Shown one piece after another: positions 36,491 to 46,143 of a DNA stretch of 64,000 bases. The position numbers and the translations under genes are program-made. The DNA is from Leptotrichia hofstadii. GTDB taxonomy: Bacteria; Fusobacteriota; Fusobacteriia; Fusobacteriales; Leptotrichiaceae. The notes under the pieces were generated by a model. That model made no database searches and was not told where the DNA came from. It saw only the letters and a program-made list of their open reading frames with translations. Location: assembly GCF_007990525.1 (NCBI RefSeq), contig NZ_AP019823.1:1116001-1180000 (forward strand), given 5' to 3'. The stretch's first letter is position 1. Each line of letters begins with the position of its first letter.

Positions 36491-36656
36491 TGATAGAGGT
36501 GCAATTATTAAAAGTAAATTTACGGAGAAAAGTCGATTCTGTGAAATAAGTTGAAAGGAATAATTGCCGAAGCGTAGGGATTGACTATCTTTATTGCTGG
36601 GGCTATGGAGAATATCCATAGGACTGTCATTATCAAAGGATAATGGGGAGCTGTCA
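36491..36656 (+). promoter_or_regulatory. Lysine riboswitch (L box)
   Basis: P1 is closed by TGATAG (36491-36496) and CTGTCA (36651-36656). Between them are the conserved elements AGAGGTGC, AAGTTGAAAGGAATAATTGC, GCCGAAGC, TTGCTGGGG, GGACTGTCAT and GGGGAGCTGTC, in the order seen in Bacillus lysC leaders. It lies ahead of lysA and lysC, and a terminator hairpin follows at 36733-36760, so lysine should cause premature termination. Confidence 0.93.
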
Positions 36657-36732
36657 GATATAATTCATATAAATTTTTTAAGTTTTTTAGTTTAAAATAA
36701 AAATAATAAAAATTTTTAAATATATGTTTTAT

Positions 36733-36760
36733 ATGCTGATGCTTGTTGTCAGCATTTTTT
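36733..36760 (+). terminator. Lysine riboswitch terminator
   Basis: ATGCTGA (36733-36739) pairs with TCAGCAT (36749-36755), followed by TTTTT. About 190 AT-rich bases without a gene separate it from lysA. Confidence 0.8.
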
Positions 36761-36951
36761 ATTACCCAAAAAAACAAAAATACTGAAAGGAGAAGAAATT
36801 TCTTATTTTAAAGCTAATTTGCATTATAAATATAGATTTTTTAAAAATTATTCTAAATTTTTCGTAAAAAAATTAAGAAATATAAGTGAAAGAACAATAA
36901 TTTCTAATATTTAAATTCAAATTAATTAAAATAAAAAATTTCAATGGAAAT

Positions 36952-38262
36952 ATGAAATTATTTGGAACGTCGAAAGTTAATGAAAAAGGGAATTTATCGA
37001 TAGGGGGAGTGGATGCATCTGAACTTGCAAAAAAGTTTAAAACGCCGCTTTACGTAATGGATCAGGAGCTTATTGAAACGACTATTGACAAGATGAAAGA
37101 AGCTTTTCAATCAAACAGGTTTGATACGCAGATTGCTTATGCGGGGAAAGCGTTTTTGTCAATGGGGATGTTAAAGCTGGTTGATGCTAAGGAACTTGAT
37201 TTGGATGTAGTTTCTGGCGGGGAGCTTTATACTGCTTACAAGGCAGGATTTCCAATGGACAGAGTGCATTTGCACGGAAATAACAAGACTGTGGAAGAGC
37301 TGGAAATGGCAATTGAATTTGGAATAAAGGAGATTGTTATTGATAATGAGGATGAAATTGATAAAATTGAGAAAATTTGCCGTGAGAAAGGGAAGAAGCA
37401 GGCTGTGCTTGTGAGAATTGATCCAGGAATTGAGGCACATACGCATCATTATATAAAGACTTCTGGGCTTACTTCAAAATTTGGAATTTCATTGTTTCAG
37501 GATAATTTATTTGATATAATTAAAAGATTGAATGATAGCGAATGGATAGAATTTAAAGGATTTCATACGCATATCGGTTCGCAAATTTTCCAATCGGCGT
37601 TCTTTATATTTGCTCTAGATGAGATTTTTAAATATTTGGATAAATTGAAAAAGGAATTGGGAATAGTAGTTCACACAGTAAATATGGGTGGAGGATTCGG
37701 AGTTTACTATAAGGAAGGAGATGATCCGAAACCGATAGAGGAAGTTCTGAGCGAAATAATAACATACACGGAAGCAATGGAAATTAAATATCAGATTGGA
37801 TTTAAGGAACTTTGCATTGAGCCAGGAAGAAGCATTGTTGGAAATGCGGGAACTACTTTGTACGAAGTTGGAGGAATTAAGGAAACAGTCGGCGGAAAAA
37901 CGTATGTATTCATAGATGGAGGAATGTCGGATAATATAAGAACAGCATTATATCAAGCGGAATATGAGGCTGGAGTTGTAAACAAGCTAAATGATACAGA
38001 TGTAAGAGAAATAACTTTGGCAGGAAAACTGTGTGAATCAGGGGATATTATCATTGAAAAAGGAAAATTGCCAAAAGCAACAGAAATTGGAGATATTGTG
38101 GCAGTAACGACAACAGGGGCATATTGTTACACAATGTCAAGCAATTATAACAGAATGATGCGTCCAGCGGTTGTATTTGTAAAGGATGGAAAAGCGAAAG
38201 TTGCGGTAAAAAGGGAAACACTGGATGATCTGATTAGAAATGATGAAATTTTTGATTTATAA
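36952..38262 (+). CDS. lysA: Diaminopimelate decarboxylase
   Basis: PLP enzyme that decarboxylates meso-diaminopimelate to L-lysine, the last step of the pathway. 436 residues, fold type III: the PLP lysine Lys66 is in AYAGKAFLS; HLHGNNKT, GFHTHIGSQI, NMGGGFGVYY and EPGRSIVGNAG are the barrel motifs; and CESGDII in the C-terminal domain supplies the active-site cysteine across the dimer. First gene after the lysine riboswitch and 25 bases ahead of the aspartokinase gene, so lysine controls both. The ribosome site is weak (TGGAAAT). Confidence 0.96.
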   Translation: MKLFGTSKVNEKGNLSIGGVDASELAKKFKTPLYVMDQELIETTIDKMKEAFQSNRFDTQIAYAGKAFLSMGMLKLVDAKELDLDVVSGGELYTAYKAGFPMDRVHLHGNNKTVEELEMAIEFGIKEIVIDNEDEIDKIEKICREKGKKQAVLVRIDPGIEAHTHHYIKTSGLTSKFGISLFQDNLFDIIKRLNDSEWIEFKGFHTHIGSQIFQSAFFIFALDEIFKYLDKLKKELGIVVHTVNMGGGFGVYYKEGDDPKPIEEVLSEIITYTEAMEIKYQIGFKELCIEPGRSIVGNAGTTLYEVGGIKETVGGKTYVFIDGGMSDNIRTALYQAEYEAGVVNKLNDTDVREITLAGKLCESGDIIIEKGKLPKATEIGDIVAVTTTGAYCYTMSSNYNRMMRPAVVFVKDGKAKVAVKRETLDDLIRNDEIFDL

Positions 38263-38287
38263 AAAATAAGAAAGAGGTGAATTTATT

Positions 38288-39505
38288 GTGATTATTGTGC
38301 ATAAATATGGTGGGACTTCGGTTGCTACAACGGAGAAAATAATGAATATCGCAAAATATCTGGGAAGTGTGAAGGATTCTGGAAACGATGTGGTTGTCGT
38401 GGTTTCAGCAATGGGAAAAACTACAGATGCCTTAATAAAATTGGCTCACGAAATTACTGATAAACCTGACTTGAGAGAAATGGACAGGCTGATGTCAACT
38501 GGAGAGCAGCAGACAATTGCATTGCTTAGCATTGCTTTACAGACGCTTGGATATGAAGCTATCTCGCTTACAGGAGCTCAGGCTGGAATAAAAACGAGCG
38601 GACATTATACAAAAAACAGAATTGAGGACATTAACGGAAAAGAGATAAAAGAACATCTGTCAAAAGGGAAAATTGTAGTTGTGGCTGGATTTCAGGGAGT
38701 AAATGAAGCTGGAGATGTGACAACTTTGGGACGTGGAGGTTCTGATACTTCAGCTGTGGCTCTGGCGGCTGCACTTGGAGGAAAATGTGAAATTTACACA
38801 GATGTAGATGGAATTTACTCAATTGACCCAAGAGTTTATAAAGATGCCAAAAAATTGCCAGTTGTTTCGTATGATGAAATGATGGAGCTGGCTTTTTTAG
38901 GAGCTGGAGTAATGGAGCCAAGAGCAGTTGAGCTTGGAAGCAAATATGGTGTAGAAATTTACGTTGGAAAATCGCTTGGAGAAAAAAACGGAACGATTAT
39001 AACATCGGTAGAAAAAACAAAGGAGAATAAGGAAATGGAGCAAAAAGTAATAACTGGAGTATCAATCAATGAAAATATGGTAATGGTAAACGTGGAGGAA
39101 ATCCCAACAAATGCACAAAACGTATATGAAATTTTTGAAAAAGCTGAAGCAAATGGAATAAACATTGACATAATAAGTCAAAATGATGTAACAAGCCATC
39201 ACGGAAGTTTTGCCTTTACTTGTCCAAAAACAGACATTGCCGCACTTGAAAAAATTGGAGCAGAAATAGAAGCGGAATTTCCAAGAACATCCTTCATAAT
39301 AAATCCTTACATTACAAAAGTTTCTGTAGTAGGAATAGGACTGATAAGCAACATTGGAGTTGCTGCCAAAATGTTTAGAATCCTTTCAGAAAATGACATA
39401 AGTTTCCATCAAGTTTCTACTTCTGAAATCAGTATTTCATTAGTTGTAGACGAAGTTATGGGGAAAAAAGTGGCTGAGTTATTTGCGAAGGAATTTGATT
39501 TGTAG
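38288..39505 (+). CDS. lysC: Aspartate kinase (lysine-regulated operon)
   Basis: Phosphorylates aspartate, the first committed step toward lysine, DAP, threonine and methionine. 405 residues: catalytic domain with VHKYGGTSVA, VVVSAMGKTTD, STGEQQ, GGSDTSAVALAA and EIYTDVDGIYSIDPR, then two ACT domains from about residue 265 that normally bind feedback amino acids (GVSINENMVMVNVEEIP, VVGIGLISNIGVAAKMF). GTG is the start, with AGAGGTGA about nine bases ahead. Downstream of lysA in the riboswitch-controlled transcript, so it is probably the lysine-specific isozyme. Confidence 0.95.
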   Translation: MIIVHKYGGTSVATTEKIMNIAKYLGSVKDSGNDVVVVVSAMGKTTDALIKLAHEITDKPDLREMDRLMSTGEQQTIALLSIALQTLGYEAISLTGAQAGIKTSGHYTKNRIEDINGKEIKEHLSKGKIVVVAGFQGVNEAGDVTTLGRGGSDTSAVALAAALGGKCEIYTDVDGIYSIDPRVYKDAKKLPVVSYDEMMELAFLGAGVMEPRAVELGSKYGVEIYVGKSLGEKNGTIITSVEKTKENKEMEQKVITGVSINENMVMVNVEEIPTNAQNVYEIFEKAEANGINIDIISQNDVTSHHGSFAFTCPKTDIAALEKIGAEIEAEFPRTSFIINPYITKVSVVGIGLISNIGVAAKMFRILSENDISFHQVSTSEISISLVVDEVMGKKVAELFAKEFDL

Positions 39506-39518
39506 AAGGAAGATTTGA

Positions 39519-40154
39519 ATGAAAAAAATAGTAATTTTATTAATGTTGATTATTGGAATGATTTCTTTTAGTAATAATTATCAAAATAATTCAGAACTTG
39601 AAAAAGAAGTCAAGAAAGTAATAAACAATTTTAATCAAACTGAAAAAGATAAATTATTTTCTGAATTAATAAAAAGGAAAACAAAATTAACACTTGACAC
39701 AATAAGGATTAATGAAGTAAGACCAGTGAATAAATCTAAACAGAAATCATTTATGACAGTAATGGAAATGGTAACAGAACAGAATTTAAAGAATTTAATT
39801 TACAATTCAAAAATTGAACTGAAAGAGATAGAATATGTATCAGAAAATAAAGCTAATGTTTCAATAACTTTAAAAATGATAGATGCAATGGAACTTTTGC
39901 CAAGTTCAGAAAAATATCTTTTGAGTAAATATGGAAAAGGTGAAAAATATTTAGATTTGGATATATTTTTAAATGAAAAAATTAAAAATGATGTGATGAA
40001 ATATTTTGATGAACATACAAAAGAATTAATAAAAAATGATGACAATAGTGAACTAATAGTTAACATTGAATTGGAATTTACTAAAAAAAATGGGAAATGG
40101 ATTAGTAATGAAACTATATCAAAATATATTTTGAAGCGATTAAATGGTTATTAA
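39519..40154 (+). CDS. Exported protein of unknown function
   Basis: 211 residues with a cleavable signal peptide (IVILLMLIIGMISFSNN) and an otherwise polar alpha/beta sequence. A C-terminal stretch, ELEFTKKNGKWISNE, resembles the ends of small DUF4878- or NTF2-like lipoproteins, but there is no lipobox and I do not assign a family. The gene is 13 bases after lysC. Its downstream neighbour is an SDR enzyme 53 bases on, so it may simply ride in the lysine operon. Confidence 0.7.
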   Translation: MKKIVILLMLIIGMISFSNNYQNNSELEKEVKKVINNFNQTEKDKLFSELIKRKTKLTLDTIRINEVRPVNKSKQKSFMTVMEMVTEQNLKNLIYNSKIELKEIEYVSENKANVSITLKMIDAMELLPSSEKYLLSKYGKGEKYLDLDIFLNEKIKNDVMKYFDEHTKELIKNDDNSELIVNIELEFTKKNGKWISNETISKYILKRLNGY

Positions 40155-40207
40155 AAAAAATAAATTTTATAATGTGAAATAGATAAGGTGTCTTTTAAGG
40201 AAATTTT

Positions 40208-41020
40208 ATGAAAAGAGTTTTGATAACAGGGGCAAGCAGTGGAATTGGATATGAACTTGCTAAAATTTATGCAGAAAATGGACATGACTTGGTTATTGTG
40301 GCACGAAACAGGGATAAATTGAGAATGTTGCAAAAAGAAATTTTTGAGGAAATTTCTAAAAATATTAAAGTAACTGTGATTGAAAATGACTTGTCACAGG
40401 AAAAGGCTGCTGAAAGGCTTTATAATCAGATAAAATCTAGCAATCTTAAAATTGATACGCTTGTGAATAATGCTGGAGCTGGTATTTATGGAAGGTTTTC
40501 TGAATTTGATGAAGAAACGATGAAAAGAAATGATGCAATGATAAATTTGAATATAAAGGCAGTTGTAGAATTGACAAAGCTGTTTCTGGCTGATATGATA
40601 AAAGATGGAAGAGGCGAGATATTGAATGTTTCTTCAGTCGCAGCTTTTATGCCGGGACCTCTGATGAGCACGTATTATGCGAGCAAGGCCTTTGTGCAGT
40701 CATTTACTGAAGCGGTTAGGGAAGAAATGAGAAATGATGTTCGCACTAAGAATATAAAAATATCCGCCCTTTGTCCTGGTCCAACAGCTACTGAATTTGA
40801 AAAAAGCAGTAATTTGGAAGAAAGTTCACTTTTTGAACGAATGAAAGTTATGACAGCTAAAAAAGTGGCTGAAATTGGCTATAAGGAATTTCAGAAGGGG
40901 AAAATGATTATAATTCCTGGAATTTTTAATAGAATTGCAGTTTTTGGAACTAGATTTTTTTCAAGAAAGTTTGTTGTAAGAATGGCTAGAAAAATGCAGG
41001 AAAAAAAGAAAGATTCTTAA
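40208..41020 (+). CDS. Short-chain dehydrogenase/reductase
   Basis: 270-residue SDR of the classical DltE/YqjQ-like type that uses NAD(P)H. Cofactor loop TGASSGIGYE at residues 7-16, NNAGAG at about 90, catalytic Ser in NVSSVAAF, and Tyr156/Lys160 in STYYASKAFVQSF. The PGPTATEF loop closes the active site. The substrate is not predictable. The C-terminal basic tail (RMARKMQEKKK) after a hydrophobic patch is seen in membrane-associated SDRs. Located between lysC and dapF with no obvious pathway role. Confidence 0.9.
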   Translation: MKRVLITGASSGIGYELAKIYAENGHDLVIVARNRDKLRMLQKEIFEEISKNIKVTVIENDLSQEKAAERLYNQIKSSNLKIDTLVNNAGAGIYGRFSEFDEETMKRNDAMINLNIKAVVELTKLFLADMIKDGRGEILNVSSVAAFMPGPLMSTYYASKAFVQSFTEAVREEMRNDVRTKNIKISALCPGPTATEFEKSSNLEESSLFERMKVMTAKKVAEIGYKEFQKGKMIIIPGIFNRIAVFGTRFFSRKFVVRMARKMQEKKKDS

Positions 41021-41075
41021 TAAAAAAATTTTAGTATAAGTTGAGAATATTTTAAAAATTAAAGGAGGTTTTGAA

Positions 41076-41927
41076 ATGTTAAAATTTGAAAAGTATCAAG
41101 GTGCGGGGAATGATTTTATTATTGTTACTGAAAGGGAACTAATTGAAAAGGGGATACCTGAATACGGGGAATTTGCTAGTCAGGTTTGTGACAGGCATTT
41201 TGGAATAGGTGCAGATGGTCTGATTATTTTAAAATATGTGGCAAGCATGCCATTTATGTTTTTCTTTAATGGAGATGGAAGTCAAGCACCAATGTGTGGA
41301 AATGGAATAAGATGTTTCTCTCATTATCTTGTAAATAATCATTTAGTTGAAGGGGATGAATTTGTTGTAAAGACAGTTCCTGGAGACTTGATGATAAGAG
41401 TAAATTACGATGAGGAAAAAGATGATTTTTCAGCAAGAGTAAATATGGGTAAACCTGTTTTTAATGTAAAAGAATTGATAAATACTGAAAAAGAGCAGTT
41501 TTTAAGAGAAAAAATCAATGTTGATGGAACAGAAATTGAAATTTCGTATATTTTTATGGGAACTGACCATTCTGTTATATTTGTAAATGATTTTAATGAT
41601 TACAATATTGATGAATTTGGTAAAAAAATTGAAAATTATACTGATTTGTTTCCCAAAAAAGTTAACGTGAACTTTGTGAAAGTGCATGATAGAAAACATA
41701 TGGAAGTAATCACTTGGGAACGTGGGGCAGGACGAACATTAGCTTGTGGAACAGGCGTAACTGCTTCAGCAGTATTGGCCAAGACTTTTGGATTTGTTGA
41801 TGAAAAAGTGAACGTAAAAGTTCCAGGTGGACAGCTTGTTATTGAGTATGAAGGTGGAGAAAATGATGCCTTTATGACAGGACCTAGTGAAAAAATAGCT
41901 GAAGGATTGTATAAATATCAAAGATAA
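41076..41927 (+). CDS. dapF: Diaminopimelate epimerase
   Basis: Cofactor-independent racemase converting LL- to meso-diaminopimelate, needed for lysine and for DAP-type peptidoglycan. 283 residues. Catalytic pair Cys74 (PMCGNGIRCFSHY) and Cys224 (LACGTGVTASA), with KYQGAGNDFII at the start and WERGAGRTLACG. AAAGGAGG ahead of the ATG. The gene lies between an SDR gene and dapA. Confidence 0.96.
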   Translation: MLKFEKYQGAGNDFIIVTERELIEKGIPEYGEFASQVCDRHFGIGADGLIILKYVASMPFMFFFNGDGSQAPMCGNGIRCFSHYLVNNHLVEGDEFVVKTVPGDLMIRVNYDEEKDDFSARVNMGKPVFNVKELINTEKEQFLREKINVDGTEIEISYIFMGTDHSVIFVNDFNDYNIDEFGKKIENYTDLFPKKVNVNFVKVHDRKHMEVITWERGAGRTLACGTGVTASAVLAKTFGFVDEKVNVKVPGGQLVIEYEGGENDAFMTGPSEKIAEGLYKYQR

Positions 41928-42121
41928 TTTGGATATTGTATTATTTTTAGCGTAATAGTTAAATTAATTATAAATTTAAAAGTAAATACTATTTAACAAT
42001 GAGATTAAGCTTTTTTAAAATATAATTTGCACTTTTTAGATAGAGTTTAGTGATATTTAAAATTTTAAATAGGAATAAAATAAAAAAATTAGGAAACTAA
42101 ATTAAGGAAAGAAGGAATAAA

Positions 42122-43006
42122 ATGAAATTTGAAGGTTCATACGTGGCTTTAATTACGCCATTTAAAAATAATGGAACGGAATTGGATGAAGATAAATTAA
42201 GAGAATTGGTAAATTATCACATTGAAAATGGTACATCTGGAATCGTACCCTGCGGAACTACTGGAGAAGCTCCAACTCTGACATTTGCAGAACATGAAAA
42301 AGTAATAAAAATAGTTGTGGAAGAAGTGAAAGGAAGAATACAAGTAGTCGCTGGAGCAGGATCGAACAACACAACAAGAGCAATAGAACTTACAAAATAC
42401 GCAAAGGAACTGGGAGCGGATGCGGCGTTAAGCACTTGCCCATACTACAACAAACCAAGTCAAAGAGGACTTTATGAGCACTACAAAACAATTGCGCAAG
42501 AAGCAAAATTCCCTATAATGCTTTACAATGTGCCTGGAAGAACAGGAACAAATATTGAAGCAGAAACAATCGCAAAACTGGCTGAACTGCCTGAAATTGT
42601 AGCTGTAAAGGAAGCGACAGGAAGTCTTGAACAAATGATAAGAATTCAGGATTTATGCGGAGATAAAATTGAAATTCTTTCAGGAGAAGATCACCTAATC
42701 CTGCCAATGCTGTCAATCGGTGCAAAAGGAGTCGTTTCTGTAGTTGCCAACATAATGCCCCAAGAAATGAGCGATTTAATCAGTTCATTCTTAAATAAGA
42801 ACTTTGACAAAGCGTTTGAACTGCACACAAAATTATACGATGTAAGCAGAAATATGTTCGTAGAAGGAAATCCTGTAACTGTGAAAGCTGCTATGAAAAT
42901 ACTTGGAAAACTTGACAATGACATAGTAAGATTGCCATTGGTCGCGGCTGAAGCGGATACTTATGGGAAATTGACAAAAGTGTTTAAAGAAAAAGGGATT
43001 TTTTAA
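42122..43006 (+). CDS. dapA: 4-hydroxy-tetrahydrodipicolinate synthase
   Basis: Condenses aspartate semialdehyde with pyruvate, the first reaction specific to the lysine/DAP branch. 294-residue TIM barrel: Schiff-base Lys163 in VAVKEATGS, Tyr135 in MLYNVPGRTG, pyruvate-binding GTTGEAPTL. The sequence ends in a terminator 40 bases on. About 190 AT-rich bases without a gene precede it, so it may have its own promoter rather than depend on the lysine riboswitch. Confidence 0.97.
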   Translation: MKFEGSYVALITPFKNNGTELDEDKLRELVNYHIENGTSGIVPCGTTGEAPTLTFAEHEKVIKIVVEEVKGRIQVVAGAGSNNTTRAIELTKYAKELGADAALSTCPYYNKPSQRGLYEHYKTIAQEAKFPIMLYNVPGRTGTNIEAETIAKLAELPEIVAVKEATGSLEQMIRIQDLCGDKIEILSGEDHLILPMLSIGAKGVVSVVANIMPQEMSDLISSFLNKNFDKAFELHTKLYDVSRNMFVEGNPVTVKAAMKILGKLDNDIVRLPLVAAEADTYGKLTKVFKEKGIF

Positions 43007-43044
43007 TTTTTTATTTGCTGGAAAATTTTGAATTATGAAAAGAG

Positions 43045-43068
43045 CTGGAGTGAAATCCAGTTTTTTTT
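43045..43068 (+). terminator. Terminator after dapA
   Basis: CTGGA (43045-43049) and TCCAG (43056-43060) followed by eight T. Confidence 0.75.
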
Positions 43069-43198
43069 ATTAATATTTACTTTTTCTGCTAAACTTTTAA
43101 AAAAAGATAGACAAAGAAAAATTAAAGGAAATAGTCGCAAATATGACACATTAAATTGATAAAATTAATTTATCAAAAAAATAATTTGGAGGAAAACG

Positions 43199-44470
43199 AT
43201 GATAAAAAATATAGTAATAGGATTGTTAGGAATTGCAAGTTTGTCTTTTGCAGGTAATATTAAAAATGTGGAAGCGATAACAGAAGTGTTTGGAGATGGA
43301 GAGAAATTATCAGCAGTTGTGCTTACATACGATAAAGAAATTGCTGGGAATTCAGTTTCTGTTTCAGATTATAAAGTAGAAGGCAGAGAAATTGAAAAAG
43401 TATATGTAAGTAAACAAAATGAAAGAAATGAGAAAAAATCAAAAAATGGAAAATATGTAATTTTGGAATTGAAAAGACTTCCGATGGTAGCTCAGGCAAG
43501 CGACCATTCTAAAGAAGAAATGGAAAAGAAAAAAGCAACAGGACAAAAAGGACCGACATTGGGTGGAAAAGGTGATGCAAAACCTTTAAAAACAATTACA
43601 GCAGAAGTAACTCAAACAGGAAGTGTAAAAACTGTAAATGGAAAAGTTTACAATTCTGAGGAAAAACAAGTTTCAACAAAAACAAGACAATTAATAATAG
43701 AAGACTTCAAGCAATTTGTATTTACTGGAAAAGATGGGAAGACTTTGAAATATAATTTGTATATGCCTAAAAATTATGACCCATCTAAAAAATATCCGAT
43801 GGTAGTATTTATGCATGATGCAGGAGCTGTATCTTCTGAAACTGAGTACACATTAAGTCAAGGAAATGGTGCTACAGTCTGGGCAAGTCCTGAATGGCAG
43901 AAAAAACATCCTAGTTTTGTATTAGCGCCGCAATATGAAGTGGTAACAGTGAATGATAATTATGAATATGGTCCTGAACTGGACAGAACAGTTGAATTGA
44001 TAAACAGTTTAACTGGAAAATATTCAATAGATAAAGACAGAATTTACAATACAGGACAATCAATGGGTGGAATGTCTTCTATTTCATTGGATTCAAAATA
44101 TCCTGATTTATTTGGTGGTTCATATATTGTTGCAAGTAAATGGGACGTAAACGTAACAGAACCAATGAAAAATCAAAATATATGGTTTGTTGCGTCAGAA
44201 GGAGATCCCGGAGCTTATCCAAGCTTGACTGAAATATCAGATTATTTGGAAAAAAATGGTGCAAAAGTTCAAAGAATGACAGTTGATGCAGAACAAAATC
44301 AAGATGAAGTAAATAAAGAAGTTCAAAGTAAAATAGAAAATGGATACAATATTTATTACACGGTTTACAAAAATGGGAATCATCGTTATACCTGGCAGCA
44401 TGCATACGATATGAAACCTGCCATGGAATGGCTATTCAAACAGAAAAGAAATTCTTCAAAAATGAAATAG
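43199..44470 (+). CDS. Secreted EstA-like esterase with N-terminal Ig-like domain
   Basis: 423 residues: signal peptide (IVIGLLGIASLSFAG), an Ig-like N-terminal domain of about 150 residues (VEAITEVFGDGEKLSAVVLTYDKEI...VYVSKQNE) like that of Thermotoga EstA, then an alpha/beta-hydrolase domain from about residue 175 (LKYNLYMPKNYDPSKKYPMVVFMHDAGA). The nucleophile is in NTGQSMGGMSS near residue 290, and the late histidine in GNHRYTWQHAYD. The family hydrolyses short acyl esters. It is probably periplasmic or released. An insertion rich in Lys/Gly (EKKKATGQKGPTLGGKGDAK) splits the Ig-like domain. Single gene with GGAGG site and its own terminator. Confidence 0.82.
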   Translation: MIKNIVIGLLGIASLSFAGNIKNVEAITEVFGDGEKLSAVVLTYDKEIAGNSVSVSDYKVEGREIEKVYVSKQNERNEKKSKNGKYVILELKRLPMVAQASDHSKEEMEKKKATGQKGPTLGGKGDAKPLKTITAEVTQTGSVKTVNGKVYNSEEKQVSTKTRQLIIEDFKQFVFTGKDGKTLKYNLYMPKNYDPSKKYPMVVFMHDAGAVSSETEYTLSQGNGATVWASPEWQKKHPSFVLAPQYEVVTVNDNYEYGPELDRTVELINSLTGKYSIDKDRIYNTGQSMGGMSSISLDSKYPDLFGGSYIVASKWDVNVTEPMKNQNIWFVASEGDPGAYPSLTEISDYLEKNGAKVQRMTVDAEQNQDEVNKEVQSKIENGYNIYYTVYKNGNHRYTWQHAYDMKPAMEWLFKQKRNSSKMK

Positions 44471-44481
44471 AATAAAATTAG

Positions 44482-44510
44482 AATGCGTTATATATATGAC
44501 GCATTTTTTG
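44482..44510 (+). terminator. Terminator after the esterase gene
   Basis: AATGCGT (44482-44488) pairs with ACGCATT (44499-44505), followed by TTTTG. Confidence 0.8.
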
Positions 44511-44669
44511 TTTGTATATTTGATAAATTTAAAAAATTTAACGCAAAAATAAAAAAGTTTAAAAAAATATAAAAATTTTTTTGATTATCTGAAATTATGG
44601 GGTACAATATTGTTAATAGGGAAATGTTTTTTAATAATGGAAATTAGAAATTGAGAGGAATGAATAAAG

Positions 44670-46022
44670 ATGATACACACAACAAAAGAGTTAGAAGAGA
44701 TACAGAAAAATTTTATCGAAATGGAAGTAAAAAGTTTTGCAAGGGAAGTTATTGAATTTATTGATGAAAGTCCCAGTGCTTATCATGTTGTGAAAAATTG
44801 TTCAGATATTTTAGAAGAAAATGGTTTTGAGAGGGTTATGCCTCGTGAAAAATGGGAACTAAAAAAAGGTGGAAAATATTTTTTGAAAAAATCCAGTTCT
44901 ACTATAATTGCAATTACAATTGGTGAAAATTTTAATGTGAGAAAAGGGTTTAAGATTTTTGGAGCACATACCGATTCTCCTTGTTTTAGGATAAAACCTA
45001 ATCCTGAAATGGTTACAGAAAATATGGTGAGATTAAATACGGAAGTTTATGGAGGGCCTATTTTGAGTACATGGTTTGATAGACCTCTTTCCATTGCTGG
45101 ACGTGTTATTGTGAAAGGACAAGATCCATTTTTTCCAAAAACTGTAAAAATTAAGATAGATGAACCGCTTTTGACAATACCAAATCTTGCAATTCATCAG
45201 AATAGAGAAGTAAATAATGGAGTAAAAATTGATAAACAGAATGATGTCTTGCCTGTAATTTCACTTATTAATCAAAATTTTGAGAAGGAAGGCTATCTTG
45301 AAAGAATTATTTTGGAAAAGACAGGAATAAAGAAAGAAAATATAATTGATTTTGATTTGTATTTATATGCGACAGAAAAAGGATGTCTTTTAGGTGCAAA
45401 TGAAGAATTTATGTCATCTCCAAAACTTGACAACCTTGCCTCTGTTTATACAGGTCTTCTTGGGCTTGTGGAAGAGGAGGCGAGTCAGGACCAGATTAAC
45501 ATTTTTGTAGCGTTTGACAACGAAGAGATAGGAAGTGCTACAAAACAGGGAGCAGATTCTAATTATCTTTTGAATACGCTGGAAAGAATTGCTCTATCGT
45601 TAGGGCTTGACCGAAGTAATTTTCTGCAGATGCTTGAAAATTCGTTTATTTTGTCGGCTGATGCTGCACATGCGGCACACCCTGCACATTTGGAAAAAAC
45701 GGATCCTACAAATCGTGGAAAAATAAATGAAGGAATTTCAATAAAAATTAGTGCAAAACAGAAATATACATCCGATGGATATTCGATTGCTGTAATTAGA
45801 CAGCTTATAAAAGGAACGGATATACGGATTCAGCCTTTTGTCAATGAGTCAAACGAACTTGGAGGAAGTACAATCGGTCCGCTTTCTTCCACACATCTTG
45901 ATATAGACGGAGTGGATTTGGGAGTTCCGATGTTTGCGATGCATTCGGTACGTGAATTATGTGGAATTTTTGATGTGTTTTACTTAAAGGAACTGGCAAA
46001 GGAATTTTTTTCAAAAGGATAA
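44670..46022 (+). CDS. M18 family aminopeptidase
   Basis: Dinuclear zinc aminopeptidase of the aspartyl aminopeptidase (ApeB/LAP4) family, 450 residues, cytoplasmic. Metal ligands and catalytic residues are in FGAHTDSPCFRIKP (His and the Asp two residues on), VAFDNEEIGSAT (Glu pair) and the C-terminal MHSVREL His; the SADAAHAAHP block is a strong family mark. It removes N-terminal, often acidic, residues in peptide turnover. GAGAGGAAT is the ribosome site. A terminator follows. Confidence 0.93.
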   Translation: MIHTTKELEEIQKNFIEMEVKSFAREVIEFIDESPSAYHVVKNCSDILEENGFERVMPREKWELKKGGKYFLKKSSSTIIAITIGENFNVRKGFKIFGAHTDSPCFRIKPNPEMVTENMVRLNTEVYGGPILSTWFDRPLSIAGRVIVKGQDPFFPKTVKIKIDEPLLTIPNLAIHQNREVNNGVKIDKQNDVLPVISLINQNFEKEGYLERIILEKTGIKKENIIDFDLYLYATEKGCLLGANEEFMSSPKLDNLASVYTGLLGLVEEEASQDQINIFVAFDNEEIGSATKQGADSNYLLNTLERIALSLGLDRSNFLQMLENSFILSADAAHAAHPAHLEKTDPTNRGKINEGISIKISAKQKYTSDGYSIAVIRQLIKGTDIRIQPFVNESNELGGSTIGPLSSTHLDIDGVDLGVPMFAMHSVRELCGIFDVFYLKELAKEFFSKG

Positions 46023-46040
46023 AAAATATTATTTTTAAGG

Positions 46041-46068
46041 AGATAGCTGTATATTGGCTATCTTTTTT
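46041..46068 (+). terminator. Terminator after the aminopeptidase gene
   Basis: AGATAGC (46041-46047) pairs with GCTATCT (46057-46063), followed by TTTTT. Confidence 0.8.
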
Positions 46069-46143
46069 ATGGCAAGTTTGTTGTTTTTTTAGAGTATCTA
46101 TGATAAAATGAAAAATAATACGAAATAGCAGAAAGGTAGTAGA

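Noticed and set aside
36520-36777. Minus-strand open frame of 85 codons
   Set aside because: It is the complement of the lysine riboswitch and its terminator, and has no ribosome site.
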